Assembly (NCBI RefSeq): GCF_014836755.1
Contig: NZ_JACSQF010000004.1
Coordinates: 124,001 to 188,000, forward strand
Source: Oerskovia merdavium
GTDB taxonomy: Bacteria; Actinomycetota; Actinomycetes; Actinomycetales; Cellulomonadaceae
Reading direction: 5' to 3'
DNA: 64,000 nucleotides
How positions within the stretch are numbered: the stretch's first letter is position 1; each line of letters opens with the position of its first letter. The translations under genes and the position numbers were made by a program. This document shows, piece after piece, positions 9,645-19,167 of this stretch. A model generated the notes under the pieces. That model saw only the letters and a program-made list of their open reading frames with translations. It did not search any database and was not told where the DNA came from.

Positions 9645-10868
9645 CTACTGACGCAGCAGGCCCGGGTCCTCCGGGGCCATGAGATCAAGGATCCTGTTGA
9701 GATCCTCGACCGAGGCGAACTCGACTGTCAGGCGGCCCTTGTTCTTGCCGAGATCCACCTTGACGCGAGTCTCGAACCGGTCGGACAGGCGGACCGCGAG
9801 GTCGTCGATCGCCGCGATGCGCTGCCCGGGGCGTGGTGCGCGTTCCACCGGCTTCTTCGCATCGAGCCCCCCGAGGGCGACGATCTCCTCCGTGGCCCGC
9901 ACCGAGAGGCCCTCCGAGACGATCCTCTGGGCGAGTCGTTCGATCTCCGCACCGTCGGTCAGGCCCAGCAGAGCGCGCGCGTGTCCGGCCGAGAGCACCC
10001 CCGCCGCCACCCGACGTTGTACGAGCGGAGGCAGCCGCAGCAAGCGCAACATGTTCGAGATCTGCGAACGGCTGCGCGAGATCCGGGTACCGAGCTCCTC
10101 GTGCGTGCACCCGAAATCGTCGAGAAGCTGTCGGTAGGCGGCAGCCTCCTCGAGCGGGTTCAGTGCGCTGCGATGAAGGTTCTCGAGGAGAGCATCGCGG
10201 AGGAGATCCGCGTCCTCGGTCTCGCGGATGATCGCCGGGATGACATCCAAGCCCGCTGCCTGCGTCGCCCGCCAACGGCGCTCACCCATGATGAGCTCGT
10301 AGGCGCCCTCGTTCTCCGGGTCTCGTCGGACGACGATGGGCTGGAGAACACCGATCTCCTTGATCGACCCGACCAGCTCGTCGAGCTCGCCCTCGTCGAA
10401 GACCGTGCGCGGCTGGCGGGAGTTTGCTCGAATCAGCCCCACGGGGAGCTCAGCGAACGTCGCCCCGGGAACCGGGACCAGATCGTCGTTCGACGTCGGC
10501 GCGCCGTCCGACTGACCAAGCGCCGCCGATGTTTCACGTGGAACATCGCCTGGGCGCGCGCGCCCCTTCTCGATCGGAGGCTCCGTGGGAATCAGCGGAC
10601 GAGACGTCGACTCAAGCTCGGTGGCGGAATCGGCGAGGCCGACCAAGCCGACCGGCGAATCAGAGGACTCTCGTTCGACGGTGAGGACGGCCGAGGTGCT
10701 GAGGCTCGATGCCCCCACTCCCCCGCCCTCAGGGTTGGTGTTCTGCTCGACCGACGCAGCAGCCTGCGGCGCGGACGGGAAGAATACATCGACGGGGCGC
10801 TCACGCTCTGGGCTCGTCGGAATCAGGGCTCCAAGACCACGACCGAGCCCACGGCGCTTCTCACTCAT
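9645..10868 (-). CDS. parB: Chromosome-partitioning protein ParB
   Basis: A 407-residue CTP-dependent parS-binding clamp. Residues 1-17 hold the ParA-stimulating peptide (GLGRGLGALIP). A 100-residue acidic linker, longer than in Bacillus, follows, then the CTPase fold with GERRWRA at 195-201, the helix-turn-helix that reads parS, and the C-terminal dimer domain. The linker contains VPRET, encoded by parS site 2. The start overlaps the parA stop (ATGA). Confidence 0.96.
   Translation of the reverse strand: MSEKRRGLGRGLGALIPTSPERERPVDVFFPSAPQAAASVEQNTNPEGGGVGASSLSTSAVLTVERESSDSPVGLVGLADSATELESTSRPLIPTEPPIEKGRARPGDVPRETSAALGQSDGAPTSNDDLVPVPGATFAELPVGLIRANSRQPRTVFDEGELDELVGSIKEIGVLQPIVVRRDPENEGAYELIMGERRWRATQAAGLDVIPAIIRETEDADLLRDALLENLHRSALNPLEEAAAYRQLLDDFGCTHEELGTRISRSRSQISNMLRLLRLPPLVQRRVAAGVLSAGHARALLGLTDGAEIERLAQRIVSEGLSVRATEEIVALGGLDAKKPVERAPRPGQRIAAIDDLAVRLSDRFETRVKVDLGKNKGRLTVEFASVEDLNRILDLMAPEDPGLLRQ
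10530..10545. other. parS site 2, inside parB
   Basis: TGTTTCACGTGGAACA: one change from the perfect palindrome, and the same variant used in Bacillus. It is translated as the VPRET peptide of the ParB linker (residues 109-113). Confidence 0.9.
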
Positions 10869-12022
10869 CGTGCATCCTCCTGGTAGCTAGGCAGCACTGC
10901 CCATCGTTCTGCGAGGTAGTTCTGCCGGGAGACGTCGCGAGATGCGCCGTCAAGGGGTTGAACCGGTGCGGGGCGTCCACGGTCAGCAACCTCCCGAGCG
11001 GCTTCGAGATAGGCGAGCGCACCGGTCGAGCTCGGATCGTACGTGATGACCGTCTGCCCATGGCTGGGCGCCTCGGAGATGCGTACCGAGCGGGGCACCG
11101 TCGTCTTCAGGGTCTGCTCGGGGAAATGCTCGCGAACCTCGGAGGCAACCTGCTGCGCGAGGTTGGTGCGACCGTCGTACATGGTCAAGAGAATGCTCGA
11201 GACATGCAGCTGGGGGTTCAGGTGCGCCTTGATGAGTTCGATCGTCTTGAGGAGCTGACTGAGACCCTCGAGGGCGTAGTACTCGCACTGGATCGGAATG
11301 AGGACCTCACGGCCGACCACGAACGCGTTGACGGTCAGCAGACCGAGGCTGGGCGGGCAATCGACGAGAACATAGTCGATACGCTCAAGACCTTGCGCGA
11401 TGCGCTCCTCCAAGAAGACGTCGACCGCACGGCGGAGTCGCGTTTCACGGGAAACCAAGGAGACGAGCTCGATCTCCGCACCCGACAGGTCGATCGTCGC
11501 AGGAACGCACCAGAGGCTCGGAATGTCGGGGCATTGCTGAACCGCCGAGGCGAGCGGGGCCCCGTCCACCAATACCTCGTAGACGGAGGGAGTTCCAGCG
11601 CGATGCTCGACACCGAGGGCGGTCGACGCATTCCCCTGCGGGTCGTTGTCGATGACGAGGACGTTGAGCCCAGCCTGAGCGAGTCCCGCCGCGAGGTTGA
11701 CCGTCGTCGTCGTCTTCCCGACGCCGCCCTTCTGATTGGCGATCGTGATGATGCGGGTCGCCGCGGGACGGGGGAACTGTCGTCCGTGAAGGTCGATCCG
11801 CCGACGGGCGTCGATGGTGAGCTGGGCAGCGAGGGGCGTGTCGTCGTCCATCTCGGGCAGGCTCGCCATGAGGGCAGCACGACGGTCGTCTTCGTTCGCC
11901 ATCGCCGCAGCGCCCTGGCCCCCCGTGCCGGCCGACGATGTTTCACGTGAAACATCCGCGAACGGAACTGCCTCTCGATGATCGAACGGCATGCTCTGGT
12001 ACCGATCGGAACTCTCAGTCAC
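10865..12022 (-). CDS. parA: Chromosome-partitioning ATPase ParA (Soj)
   Basis: About 385 residues from a GTG at 12022, which has GGGAG about six bases upstream; the frame continues open to 12064 but without a better site. The deviant Walker A motif KGGVGKTT is at residues 98-105, followed by DNDPQGN and the VDCPPSLG Walker B region. The 90-residue N-terminal extension is unusual for Soj proteins and contains DVSRET, encoded by parS site 3. ParA forms the DNA-bound gradient that pulls ParB-parS complexes. Confidence 0.94.
   Translation of the reverse strand: MTESSDRYQSMPFDHREAVPFADVSRETSSAGTGGQGAAAMANEDDRRAALMASLPEMDDDTPLAAQLTIDARRRIDLHGRQFPRPAATRIITIANQKGGVGKTTTTVNLAAGLAQAGLNVLVIDNDPQGNASTALGVEHRAGTPSVYEVLVDGAPLASAVQQCPDIPSLWCVPATIDLSGAEIELVSLVSRETRLRRAVDVFLEERIAQGLERIDYVLVDCPPSLGLLTVNAFVVGREVLIPIQCEYYALEGLSQLLKTIELIKAHLNPQLHVSSILLTMYDGRTNLAQQVASEVREHFPEQTLKTTVPRSVRISEAPSHGQTVITYDPSSTGALAYLEAAREVADRGRPAPVQPLDGASRDVSRQNYLAERWAVLPSYQEDAR
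11939..11954. other. parS site 3 (perfect), inside parA
   Basis: TGTTTCACGTGAAACA in the 5' part of parA, translated as VSRET of the N-terminal extension. Confidence 0.95.
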
Positions 12023-12231
12023 GCCCATCTCCCTCATTTGACCCACCACACAGCATGCGCTCAAGACTCGACAATGATCGGAGTCTCAAGCGCGTGTCGC
12101 ACCGGAACTCGGCAGGCTAGCCAATCGATGCTGTACAGCCGCCGCATCGTTCGCGTGTCCGGTGTTGTCGACGCTACCTCACGGAGCCATCCCCGGGTGG
12201 CCCTCCACCGGTGTCGCAACGACGGACCAGG

Positions 12232-12906
12232 TCAGGCAGGGGTACGTCGCACCCGGAGTACTGTCGTCGGCTCGACGCCCTCGATGCTGAAGGCCTGCAA
12301 GATCTCCGGCTCCTCAGTCTTGTACTTCCGCAGGACCTTGCGCGCCGGCTCGATCTCCTGCTCGACGTTCTTGCCCTTGAGGATCACCATCTCGCCCCCG
12401 CGCTCGACCAGCGGAAGTGACATCCTGGCCAGCTTCTCGAGCGCAGCCACGGCGCGCGACGTCACGGCTTGGCACTGGAAAGCACCGTGGTACTCCTCGG
12501 CCCGACCCCGCTTGACCTCGACGTTGGTCAGCTCGAGCTCCTCCACGACCTCGTTCAACCAGGTGCAGCGTCGCTCCATGGGTTCAACGAGAAGCACCTG
12601 TGCCTCTGGGAGCATCGCCGCGATGACGATGCCCGGCAGACCTGCTCCAGATCCGATGTCGGCGATGGTCCCGCTCGTGGGGAGATACTGCACCACGGCA
12701 GCGGAGTTCAGGATGTGGCGCTCCCAGATGCGGGAGACCTCGCGCGGGCCGATCAAGCCACGCAACTCTCCTTGGTCATGCAGCATCTCGGCGAACCGTG
12801 AGACGAGCGGAAAGGAGGCTCCGAAGTACTGCTGTACCTCCGGCGAATCGGAGAGGGTTTCACGTGAAACATCGTTCGCGAAACCGTCGCTCATCTCGTT
12901 CGTCAT
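12232..12906 (-). CDS. rsmG: 16S rRNA (guanine(527)-N(7))-methyltransferase RsmG (GidB)
   Basis: A 224-residue SAM methyltransferase that methylates G527 of 16S rRNA. Motifs: the SAM-binding DIGSGAGLPGI, LLVEPMERR, and the conserved RGRAEE. The start is the ATG at 12906, preceded by AAAGAGGAG; an upstream in-frame start has no such site. Residues 9-14 read NDVSRET, encoded by parS site 4, so the N-terminus is partly shaped by a DNA site. Confidence 0.94.
   Translation of the reverse strand: MTNEMSDGFANDVSRETLSDSPEVQQYFGASFPLVSRFAEMLHDQGELRGLIGPREVSRIWERHILNSAAVVQYLPTSGTIADIGSGAGLPGIVIAAMLPEAQVLLVEPMERRCTWLNEVVEELELTNVEVKRGRAEEYHGAFQCQAVTSRAVAALEKLARMSLPLVERGGEMVILKGKNVEQEIEPARKVLRKYKTEEPEILQAFSIEGVEPTTVLRVRRTPA
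12856..12871. other. parS site 4, inside rsmG
   Basis: GGTTTCACGTGAAACA, differing from the perfect palindrome only in the outermost base. It lies in the first codons of rsmG and encodes VSRET. Confidence 0.85.
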
Positions 12907-13345
12907 GTACTCCTCTTTCGGTGCAGATCCCCCTTGCGGCGAAACGCACGTAGTGCCGGACAACCAGGGTCCATGGTGTCACGTCCCAGCCGCGGTCGGG
13001 CCGAACGTTCGACGTGAGACGACTCGGCCGCTCACGCCACGGAAACGACCGTGTCGTGATCGACCCGGACGACCCACACGTCGCTACCCCTCGGGTGCTG
13101 GTCGAGTCGGAGTCGCCCCCCACCCCCGCGGCGCGGCTGTCCTCCGCGCGGTCTCCTCGTTCGCGGTCCTGGTACCTCTCGACCACAGAACCACGTTCCC
13201 GTTCGAACCCCGCCCCCATGGTGGAGAGCCGCACTCTCAGGGATGCTTGACGAAGCACATGTCCGCCATGATCGGCGACGACGAAGCCGCCCGATGTTTC
13301 ACGTGAAACATCGGGCGGCTCAGAGGTAGGGAACTCCGTAACGAG
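12907..13345. other. Gene-free gap between rsmG and jag, holding parS site 5
   Basis: 439 bases. The left third is the rsmG leader. The centre has only Pro/Arg/Ser-rich chance frames that I do not accept as genes. The right end holds the 36-bp palindrome described separately. Confidence 0.6.
13285..13320. other. parS site 5 at the centre of a perfect 36-bp palindrome
   Basis: The core TGTTTCACGTGAAACA (13295-13310) is flanked by AGCCGCCCGA and its exact complement. The same sequence sits 25 bases past the jag stop and can fold as an 18-bp hairpin, so it may double as terminator of the rpmH-rnpA-yidDC-jag operon. Confidence 0.9.
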
Positions 13346-13867
13346 TCAGGACACCTCGACCGGGCGGATCACGACATAGCGCTCCGGGTCGGTTCCGCGT
13401 GAGTCGCTCGTGAGACCAGCAGCCGCCACGACGTCGTGGACGACCTTGCGCTCGAACGCATTGAGCGGATCCATCGACAACTCTTCGCCGGACTCCTTCA
13501 CCCTGGCGATCGCGACAGTTGCGAGCTCCGTGAGCTCGACCTTGCGCTGAGCACGGAAGCCGGCGATGTCGAGCATGAGGCGACTCCGCTCCCCCGTCCG
13601 TGCCTGGACAGCGAGGCGAGTGAGCTCCTGGAGAGCGTCCAGAACCTCACCCTCCTTGCCCACCAGATGACGGAGCGACGCAGCGTCGTCGGCCACGATC
13701 TCGAGCGCCGCGCGGCCGTGGTCGATGTCGATGTCGATGTCACCGTCGAGGTCTGCGATGTCGAGGAACTCCTCGAGGTAGTCCGCAGCGACCTCGCCCT
13801 CTTCCTCGAGGCGCGTCATCTCGTCAGGTGCTTGGTCTTCGGCAGCGGGTGCGTCGGTCGACGACAT
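13346..13867 (-). CDS. jag: Jag/KhpB-type RNA-binding protein (KH-R3H)
   Basis: A 173-residue cytoplasmic RNA-binding protein. An acidic N-terminus with the repeat DIDIDIDH (from a GATGTC tandem on the + strand) leads into a KH domain with the RNA-contact loop LVGKEGEVLDALQ near 85-97, then an R3H domain ending in the DSRGTDPERYVVI motif. It follows yidC in nearly all Gram-positive genomes; KhpB partners in Firmicutes control cell division and elongation. Confidence 0.92.
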   Translation of the reverse strand: MSSTDAPAAEDQAPDEMTRLEEEGEVAADYLEEFLDIADLDGDIDIDIDHGRAALEIVADDAASLRHLVGKEGEVLDALQELTRLAVQARTGERSRLMLDIAGFRAQRKVELTELATVAIARVKESGEELSMDPLNAFERKVVHDVVAAAGLTSDSRGTDPERYVVIRPVEVS

Positions 13868-13937
13868 GCTGACTCCTTGGGGTCAAGAGAACCCCGGGTC
13901 GCGAAGGATCCTCGGTGCTCTCGGAACGGGACTAGGG

Positions 13938-15002
13938 CTACTTCTTCGGCTTCTTCGGAGACGGAGAACCCTTGCCGGTTCCCTGTGCCTTGCCGCCGGT
14001 CTCGTCGTCGGACGGTGCATCCTTGACCTTGTCCGACGGAGCCGTGGTTCCGGTGATGACGCGGGGCGTGCCCGGCTTCTGACGATCCTTGCGCTTGGGC
14101 TGCTGGCGCTGTCCACGCGGCTGCTCGATGACAGGCGCCGCGTCCTCGACGATGCCCTTGGCGGCCGCCTTCCGCGCCTGACGCTCCTTCATCAACCGCT
14201 CGGCTTCGGAGCCCGGTGCAGGCATGCGCTTGATCGTGTAGAACTGCTGCCCCATGGACCAGAGGTTCGTCGTCGTCCAGTAGACGAGGACACCGACGGG
14301 GAAGTTCACGCCGGACACCGCGAAGATGAAGGGGAAGACGTAGAGCATCATCTTCTGCGTGGAGGCCATGGGGCCCTCGAGCGCCGACTTCGGCATGTTC
14401 TTCATGGTCAGCTGGCGCTGCGTGAAGAACGTCGTGGCGCACATCGCGACGATGAGCGCACCGATGACGATCTTGACCTGCAGGTCGTCCGTCTTGAGGA
14501 AGACGTCAGAGAGGTGGGCACCGAACAGCGAGGAGCTCTCGATGTCCTTCGCGACCGCCGCGTTGATGGGACCGATCGGGTCGGCCGAACCGTCCGAGAT
14601 GGGCACGAGCCCGTTGAGCACGCGGAACAGGGCGAAGAAGATGGGCGACTGCAGAAGGATCGGCAGGCAGGAGGCGAACGGGTTGGTCCCGTGCTTCTTG
14701 TAGAGCTCCATGGTCTCGCGACTCATGGCCTCGCGGGACGCCGGATCCGACTTGCCCTTGTACTTCTTCTGGATGGCCTGCATCTCGGGCTGCAGCATCT
14801 GCATGCCACGGGAGGCCTTGATCTGCTTGAAGAAGAGCGGGATCAGCAGGATACGGATGATGATCACGAGCCCGACGATCGAGAACACCCAACCGAGACC
14901 CGGGCCGTCGCCCATGCCCAGGAACACGAGTCCCTGGTGACACAGGTACATGATCCACGCCACGACCCACTCGATCGGCGCGAGGAACGCGAAGAAGTCC
15001 AT
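13938..15002 (-). CDS. yidC: Membrane protein insertase YidC (Oxa1 family)
   Basis: A 354-residue polytopic protein that inserts proteins into the membrane alone or with SecYEG. Five hydrophobic segments, the conserved RGMQMLQPEMQAIQKKYKG cytoplasmic loop and the NPFASCLPILLQSPIFFALFR segment are present. It is the Gram-positive type without the periplasmic domain. The C-terminal 80 residues are basic and disordered, as in ribosome-docking tails. It lies between jag and yidD in the usual order. Confidence 0.96.
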   Translation of the reverse strand: MDFFAFLAPIEWVVAWIMYLCHQGLVFLGMGDGPGLGWVFSIVGLVIIIRILLIPLFFKQIKASRGMQMLQPEMQAIQKKYKGKSDPASREAMSRETMELYKKHGTNPFASCLPILLQSPIFFALFRVLNGLVPISDGSADPIGPINAAVAKDIESSSLFGAHLSDVFLKTDDLQVKIVIGALIVAMCATTFFTQRQLTMKNMPKSALEGPMASTQKMMLYVFPFIFAVSGVNFPVGVLVYWTTTNLWSMGQQFYTIKRMPAPGSEAERLMKERQARKAAAKGIVEDAAPVIEQPRGQRQQPKRKDRQKPGTPRVITGTTAPSDKVKDAPSDDETGGKAQGTGKGSPSPKKPKK

Positions 15003-15060
15003 CCGTACTACTCCCTAACCTTCAACAAACTGGGTCCTGCCGACGTCGCCGGCAGGAGGA

Positions 15061-15378
15061 CTAGTGCGAGTGCTTCCTCAGCGCCTCGGGGACGTCGTCG
15101 ACGCCTCCCTTGCTCCAGGGGTTGCATCTCAGCAGCCGCCAGGCGGCAAGCCGTACGCCGCGCAGCACTCCGTGCCGACGTATCGCGACGAGCGCGTACT
15201 GCGAGCACGAGGGGTAGTACTTGCAGGTCGGGCCAGTCATCGGAGAGATGACGCTCTGATATCCGCGGATCAGACCGACGAGCACGAGCAGGGGGATCCT
15301 CCGCACGAAGCGCCAAGACCGCGCAGCCCACCCGGAGGTGACGACGTCGGGACCCTCCACAGGGACTGCCGCACTCAT
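15061..15378 (-). CDS. yidD: Membrane protein insertion efficiency factor YidD
   Basis: About 105 residues from the ATG at 15378 that overlaps the rnpA stop (ATGA). The hallmark [23 protein letters not shown] with its conserved cysteines and the later [14 protein letters not shown] are present. An N-terminal amphipathic/hydrophobic stretch attaches it to the membrane, where it aids YidC insertion. Confidence 0.95.
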   Translation of the reverse strand: MSAAVPVEGPDVVTSGWAARSWRFVRRIPLLVLVGLIRGYQSVISPMTGPTCKYYPSCSQYALVAIRRHGVLRGVRLAAWRLLRCNPWSKGGVDDVPEALRKHSH

Positions 15379-15740
15379 GCGTCTACCGTCCGCTGACTCC
15401 ACCGGGTCACCGCGCGCCTGACGCAGGACGCTAGGTCCTGATCGAGCTGATCGAAGTTGCTCGAGCCTGACGCCGGAAGGGCCCGGACAACCACCCGAGT
15501 CCTGGGCGGGAGCGCATCCAGATACGACAACGAGGCGGCGCGCAGACGCCGCTTCACCTTGTTCCGGTGCACGGCGTTGCCCACAGCCTTGGATACGACA
15601 AAACCGACCTGTGGTGGTTCGTCTCCCCCAGGATCCTGGATGAGATGAACCACCACGGTCGATCGTCCCGCGCGCACGCCACTGCGCACCGCCCGTTCAA
15701 AATCTACGGAACGGCGCATGCGGTGCGCCGCGGGCAGCAC
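15375..15740 (-). CDS. rnpA: Ribonuclease P protein component
   Basis: A 121-residue basic protein that helps RNase P RNA cut tRNA 5' leaders. It contains [15 protein letters not shown] at the start and the RNR-like [17 protein letters not shown] motif. The GTG start lies only 6 bases after the rpmH stop, as in most bacteria, and the stop overlaps yidD. Confidence 0.95.
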   Translation of the reverse strand: MLPAAHRMRRSVDFERAVRSGVRAGRSTVVVHLIQDPGGDEPPQVGFVVSKAVGNAVHRNKVKRRLRAASLSYLDALPPRTRVVVRALPASGSSNFDQLDQDLASCVRRAVTRWSQRTVDA

Positions 15741-15746
15741 CTGCTG

Positions 15747-15884
15747 TCAGGCAGAGAGCTCGGCGCGGCCCTTGCGACGACGGGCAGCCAGGATGGCGCG
15801 GCCGGCGCGGGTGCGCATACGCAGCCGGAAACCGTGGGTCTTCGCACGGCGCCGGTTGTTCGGCTGGAAAGTCCGCTTGCTCAC
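15747..15884 (-). CDS. rpmH: 50S ribosomal protein L34
   Basis: A 45-residue protein, [19 protein letters not shown] at the N-terminus and ending [10 protein letters not shown], clearly L34. It starts at a GTG and is the first gene of the - strand operon facing away from dnaA. Confidence 0.97.
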   Translation of the reverse strand: MSKRTFQPNNRRRAKTHGFRLRMRTRAGRAILAARRRKGRAELSA

Positions 15885-16112
15885 GAGGTACTCCAAGAAC
15901 GTCGGGGAGGTACACCGTCTATGTCCTCGACGATGCAGTGCTACAGCTGGTAGAGATGCAGTTCTGCATCCCAGCCGTCCGTGTACCCGCCACGATGTGT
16001 CCGTGGATTCGCCCCCGTGAGGGCGCGCGAAAGTACCTGGAACGGCTGTATGACGTTACGCCGGGGGACCCCCTCGGGTCAAACCCGGGCTGGAACACGC
16101 CGAGCCTGTCAT

Positions 16113-16141
16113 GATATGTCGTGCGGTAGCCGATACGTCTA
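16113..16141 (-). promoter_or_regulatory. rpmH: Possible rpmH operon promoter
   Basis: Read on the - strand, TAGACG and CATATC are spaced by 17 bases, which fits a housekeeping sigma promoter with a leader of about 210 bases. Confidence 0.35.
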
Positions 16142-16283
16142 GGGTGAGGACGCAGCCGCGGACCCACCATCGACGGCCTTCCGTCGCCACCCTGGTGCCA
16201 CCCGGGTTCGAGTGATCCCCCGAGCCACCCGCCGTCGACACTCGATGTGACTTCAGAAGCGCACCCTGCTAGCAGCCCACAGG

Positions 16284-16305
16284 TTGTGGAAAACTATGTG
16301 GATAA
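16284..16305. promoter_or_regulatory. dnaA: DnaA boxes in the dnaA leader
   Basis: TGTGGATAA at 16297-16305 is a perfect DnaA box (TTATCCACA on the other strand). TGTGGAAAA at 16285-16293 is one base away from it. Their position about 75 bases before the dnaA start suggests autoregulation, as described for other dnaA genes. Confidence 0.65.
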
Positions 16306-16376
16306 CCGGTCTGCGTGACACACTCCAGGTCGGTCCTGCTCCTCCTGCTCCACACGACGACGAAGGAAATCACCTG

Positions 16377-17801
16377 GTGCCCCACCCTGACGAGAACATC
16401 ACTGATGTCTGGGCACAGACGATCGCCGTCCTCGAGGCCAGCCCCGACATGACGCCAAGGCAGATCGCGTTCATCAAGCTCGCGAAGCCCCTGGCGATCC
16501 TCGACGACACCGTCTTCATCGCCGTCCCGCACGAGCAGACCCGCACCTACCTCGAGACGCGCGTCCGAGACGAGCTCGTCTCCGCGATGTCTGGTGCCCT
16601 CGGCCGCGACGTCCGGTTCGGCATCACCGTCGATCCGGAGCTCAGCTCCGAGCCGCCGTCCCCCGCCGCACTCACTGCCAGCTCCCCCGAACCTCTGCCT
16701 CTGCGCAGCGAGGTCGAGCACGAGCGACCGCTTCCCGCCCCCTCTCCGCAGCGTCCTCCCGCCGAGCCGACCAGGCTGAACCCGAAGTACATCTTCGAGA
16801 CGTTCGTCATCGGCTCGTCCAACCGGTTCGCGCACGCGGCTGCGGTCGCGGTCGCCGAGGCACCTGCGAAGGCCTACAACCCCCTCTTCATCTACGGACA
16901 GTCGGGCCTCGGCAAGACGCACCTGCTGCACGCGATCGGCCACTACGCGCACAACCTCTACCCGAACGTCCGCGTGCGCTACGTGAACTCTGAGGAGTTC
17001 ACCAACGACTTCATCAACTCGATCAGCGAGGGCAAGGCAGGGACGTTCCAGCGGCGCTACCGCGACGTCGACGTGCTCCTGATCGACGACATCCAGTTCC
17101 TGCAGGGCAAGGAACAGACGATGGAGGAGTTCTTCCACACCTTCAACGCGCTGCACAACGCCAACAAGCAGCTCGTCATCACCTCGGACCTCCCACCCAA
17201 GCAGCTCAACGGATTCGAGGACCGGCTGCGCAGCAGGTTCGAATGGGGCCTCATCACGGACGTCCAGCCCCCGGACCTCGAGACCCGCATCGCGATCCTC
17301 CGCAAGAAGGCCGCGAGCGAACGGCTCGCAGCGCCGGCCGATGTCCTGTCCTACATCGGTTCCAAGATCTCGACGAACATCCGTGAGCTCGAGGGCGCCC
17401 TCATCCGCGTGACGGCGTTCGCGAACCTCAACCGCCAGCAGGTCGACCTCGCCCTCGCCGAGATCGTCCTCAAGGACCTCATCACCGACGACGACGCGTC
17501 GGAGATCACCCCGGCCAGCGTGATCGCGCAGACGGCTGCGTACTTCGGGCTGACGATCGAGGACCTGTGCGGGAGCTCGCGCTCTCGGGTCCTCGTCACG
17601 GCCCGTCAGATCGCGATGTATCTGTGCCGTGAGCTGACCGACCTGTCGCTGCCGAAGATCGGCCAGCAGTTCGGTGGCCGCGACCACACCACGGTCATGC
17701 ACGCGAACCGGAAGATCACCGAGCAGATGGCCGAGCGGCGTTCGACCTACAATCAGGTCACCGAGCTCACGAGCAGGATCAAGCAGCAGCACCGAGGCTG
17801 A
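16377..17801 (+). CDS. dnaA: Chromosomal replication initiator DnaA
   Basis: About 474 residues from the GTG at 16377, which has AAGGAAA upstream; an earlier in-frame TTG overlaps the DnaA boxes and is unlikely. Domain I covers residues 1-80, a Pro-rich linker 85-130, the AAA+ core starts near 135 with Walker A GQSGLGKT at 174-181 and Walker [10 protein letters not shown], and the C-terminal helix-turn-helix carries the signature [15 protein letters not shown]. It binds the boxes in oriC to the right and opens the origin. Confidence 0.98.
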   Translation: MPHPDENITDVWAQTIAVLEASPDMTPRQIAFIKLAKPLAILDDTVFIAVPHEQTRTYLETRVRDELVSAMSGALGRDVRFGITVDPELSSEPPSPAALTASSPEPLPLRSEVEHERPLPAPSPQRPPAEPTRLNPKYIFETFVIGSSNRFAHAAAVAVAEAPAKAYNPLFIYGQSGLGKTHLLHAIGHYAHNLYPNVRVRYVNSEEFTNDFINSISEGKAGTFQRRYRDVDVLLIDDIQFLQGKEQTMEEFFHTFNALHNANKQLVITSDLPPKQLNGFEDRLRSRFEWGLITDVQPPDLETRIAILRKKAASERLAAPADVLSYIGSKISTNIRELEGALIRVTAFANLNRQQVDLALAEIVLKDLITDDDASEITPASVIAQTAAYFGLTIEDLCGSSRSRVLVTARQIAMYLCRELTDLSLPKIGQQFGGRDHTTVMHANRKITEQMAERRSTYNQVTELTSRIKQQHRG

Positions 17802-18300
17802 CGCTGCTCACCGACGTCCCCGGGCCCTCCTTGGTGGGGCGTCTTCCTCGACATGCTGCGCCGCCCAGACCGCGCCCTCTGAAGGCTCCCTGGGCCCCAG
17901 GTTGAAGCCCCCAGCGACGGCCTCGGAGATCGGGGCGCCGTCGGTGCGGTGCGAGCCCTGTTGCACTCCCGGGGAGCCACCTGGACCGCTGCCCAGCCGG
18001 CCTCACGGCACAACGCGGCAACGTCCGTACCCGGGCCAGGCGCACGTGCCTCGCAGAGCCCGTCTGCACCCTCTGCTCGACGGTCCCCCGCGGGCCTACC
18101 CGGGTCGTCCGTGCCGGCCCCGCCAGGAGACGAACTACTCGGGTTGCCCGCTCCACACCGCAGATCGCCCCGTCGAGCCACGCCGCGACGGAGACCGAGC
18201 ACGACGACGAGCACCCCGTCGTCGTGCTCTCGTCCGACGACCGCCACCACCGAGAGTCCACGCCAAGGCCTCGGTCGATCGAGCCTGGCAGGCATTATGC
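17802..18300. other. Left part of the dnaA-dnaN gap, no gene seen
   Basis: About 500 bases between the dnaA stop and the first DnaA boxes. Only Arg/Pro-rich chance frames occur. A weak hairpin (arms 17813-17821 and 17836-17843) could end dnaA transcription. Confidence 0.5.
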
Positions 18301-18845
18301 GGCTTATAGGGCTTTTCCACGGATGGCGCGATGCGGACCGCAGACCTTGTGCACAGGGACACCTCGGCGCGTGCACCCGACCTCCCGCAGCCTCGACGGA
18401 CGCACAGTGGCAGTGAGGGCTTGTGTACAAGCTGTGGGCAAGGGAAGGCCGTCCCCAGAGTTGTCCACAGGGCCTGGGGGTATGTCCACCACCGCTTCGT
18501 CGCTGTCCCCAGAACTGGACTGCTGCGTCCCCAGTCTCCTGTGTACAAGCCACTCTGCCCTGTGTACGGCTCGTCCCGCAGAGCCGCCAACCCACAACCT
18601 TGTGCACCTGCCTGTGGATAACTGTGGATGACCGGGCACATCGTGTGGACAGAGGACACCTCATCGGTGGACGGCGCACTGTGGACAACTCGTCGTCAAC
18701 AGTGCCTGCGATTTACCCACAGGCTCGTCCCCTGTTCGTCCACACGAAGAAAAGGCATCTGACCTGGGAAGAGACCGCTTTTCCACACTTTGCACAGCAC
18801 CGATGACTACGACGAATGATCTCTAACCAGGAAAAATCCACACGC
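18301..18845. other. Chromosomal origin of replication oriC
   Basis: Between dnaA and dnaN. Perfect DnaA boxes: TTGTCCACA at 18461-18469 (+) and 18680-18688 (-), TTATCCACA at 18613-18621 (-). One-mismatch boxes: 18347, 18421, 18433 (-), 18540 (-), 18623 (-), 18644 (-), 18713, 18736 and 18779. Both orientations occur. The right edge, about 18745-18840, is clearly richer in A/T than its surroundings (runs such as GAAGAAAAGG and GGAAAAATCC) and is the likely unwinding element. Genes point away from this gap on both sides. Confidence 0.95.
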
Positions 18846-19167
18846 CTTCATCTGGTCCCGCGAGCTCAGCGCTGCCCCAACTCGCACGTGTGACCGCGGT
18901 CACAGCCAGGGCTGGAAGGGCCCAGACCACGGGTACTCGAGATCGCACGTCCACGAGCCTGCCAGAGGTACCGCACCCGGCGCAGACTCGCGTAGGGTTC
19001 ATGCGGGCACGACCCGAGCAAGGTCTCGTCCTCCCCGACGGCGAGGAGGACGGAGCAGGGCGGCGTGACGTGCGTGCAGAGTTCTGCACAGACACTCTCC
19101 GATCCTGTGTACCGCGCGGTGGAGTGCCTGACATGTGAAGATCGATCCATGGACGAGAGGGTGTGGG

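Larger units (their letters stand above)
15885..16376. other. rpmH-dnaA divergent intergenic region
   Basis: 492 bases between divergent operons. It holds the small palindrome GATGCAG-TT-CTGCATC (15955-15970) in the rpmH leader, a likely rpmH promoter at 16113-16141, and DnaA-box sequences at 16284-16305 just before dnaA. No gene is visible. Confidence 0.75.

Noticed and set aside
11441-11456. Degenerate parS-like CGTTTCACGGGAAACC in parA
   Set aside because: Three changes, one in the central CACGTG core, which ParB needs; listed only as a possible decayed site.
13722-13745. GATGTC tandem repeat in jag
   Set aside because: Short coding repeat giving DIDID; no sign of regulation or length variation from one sequence.
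17753-18688. Open frames across oriC on the - strand
   Set aside because: They run through the DnaA boxes and have no protein-like composition or start context.
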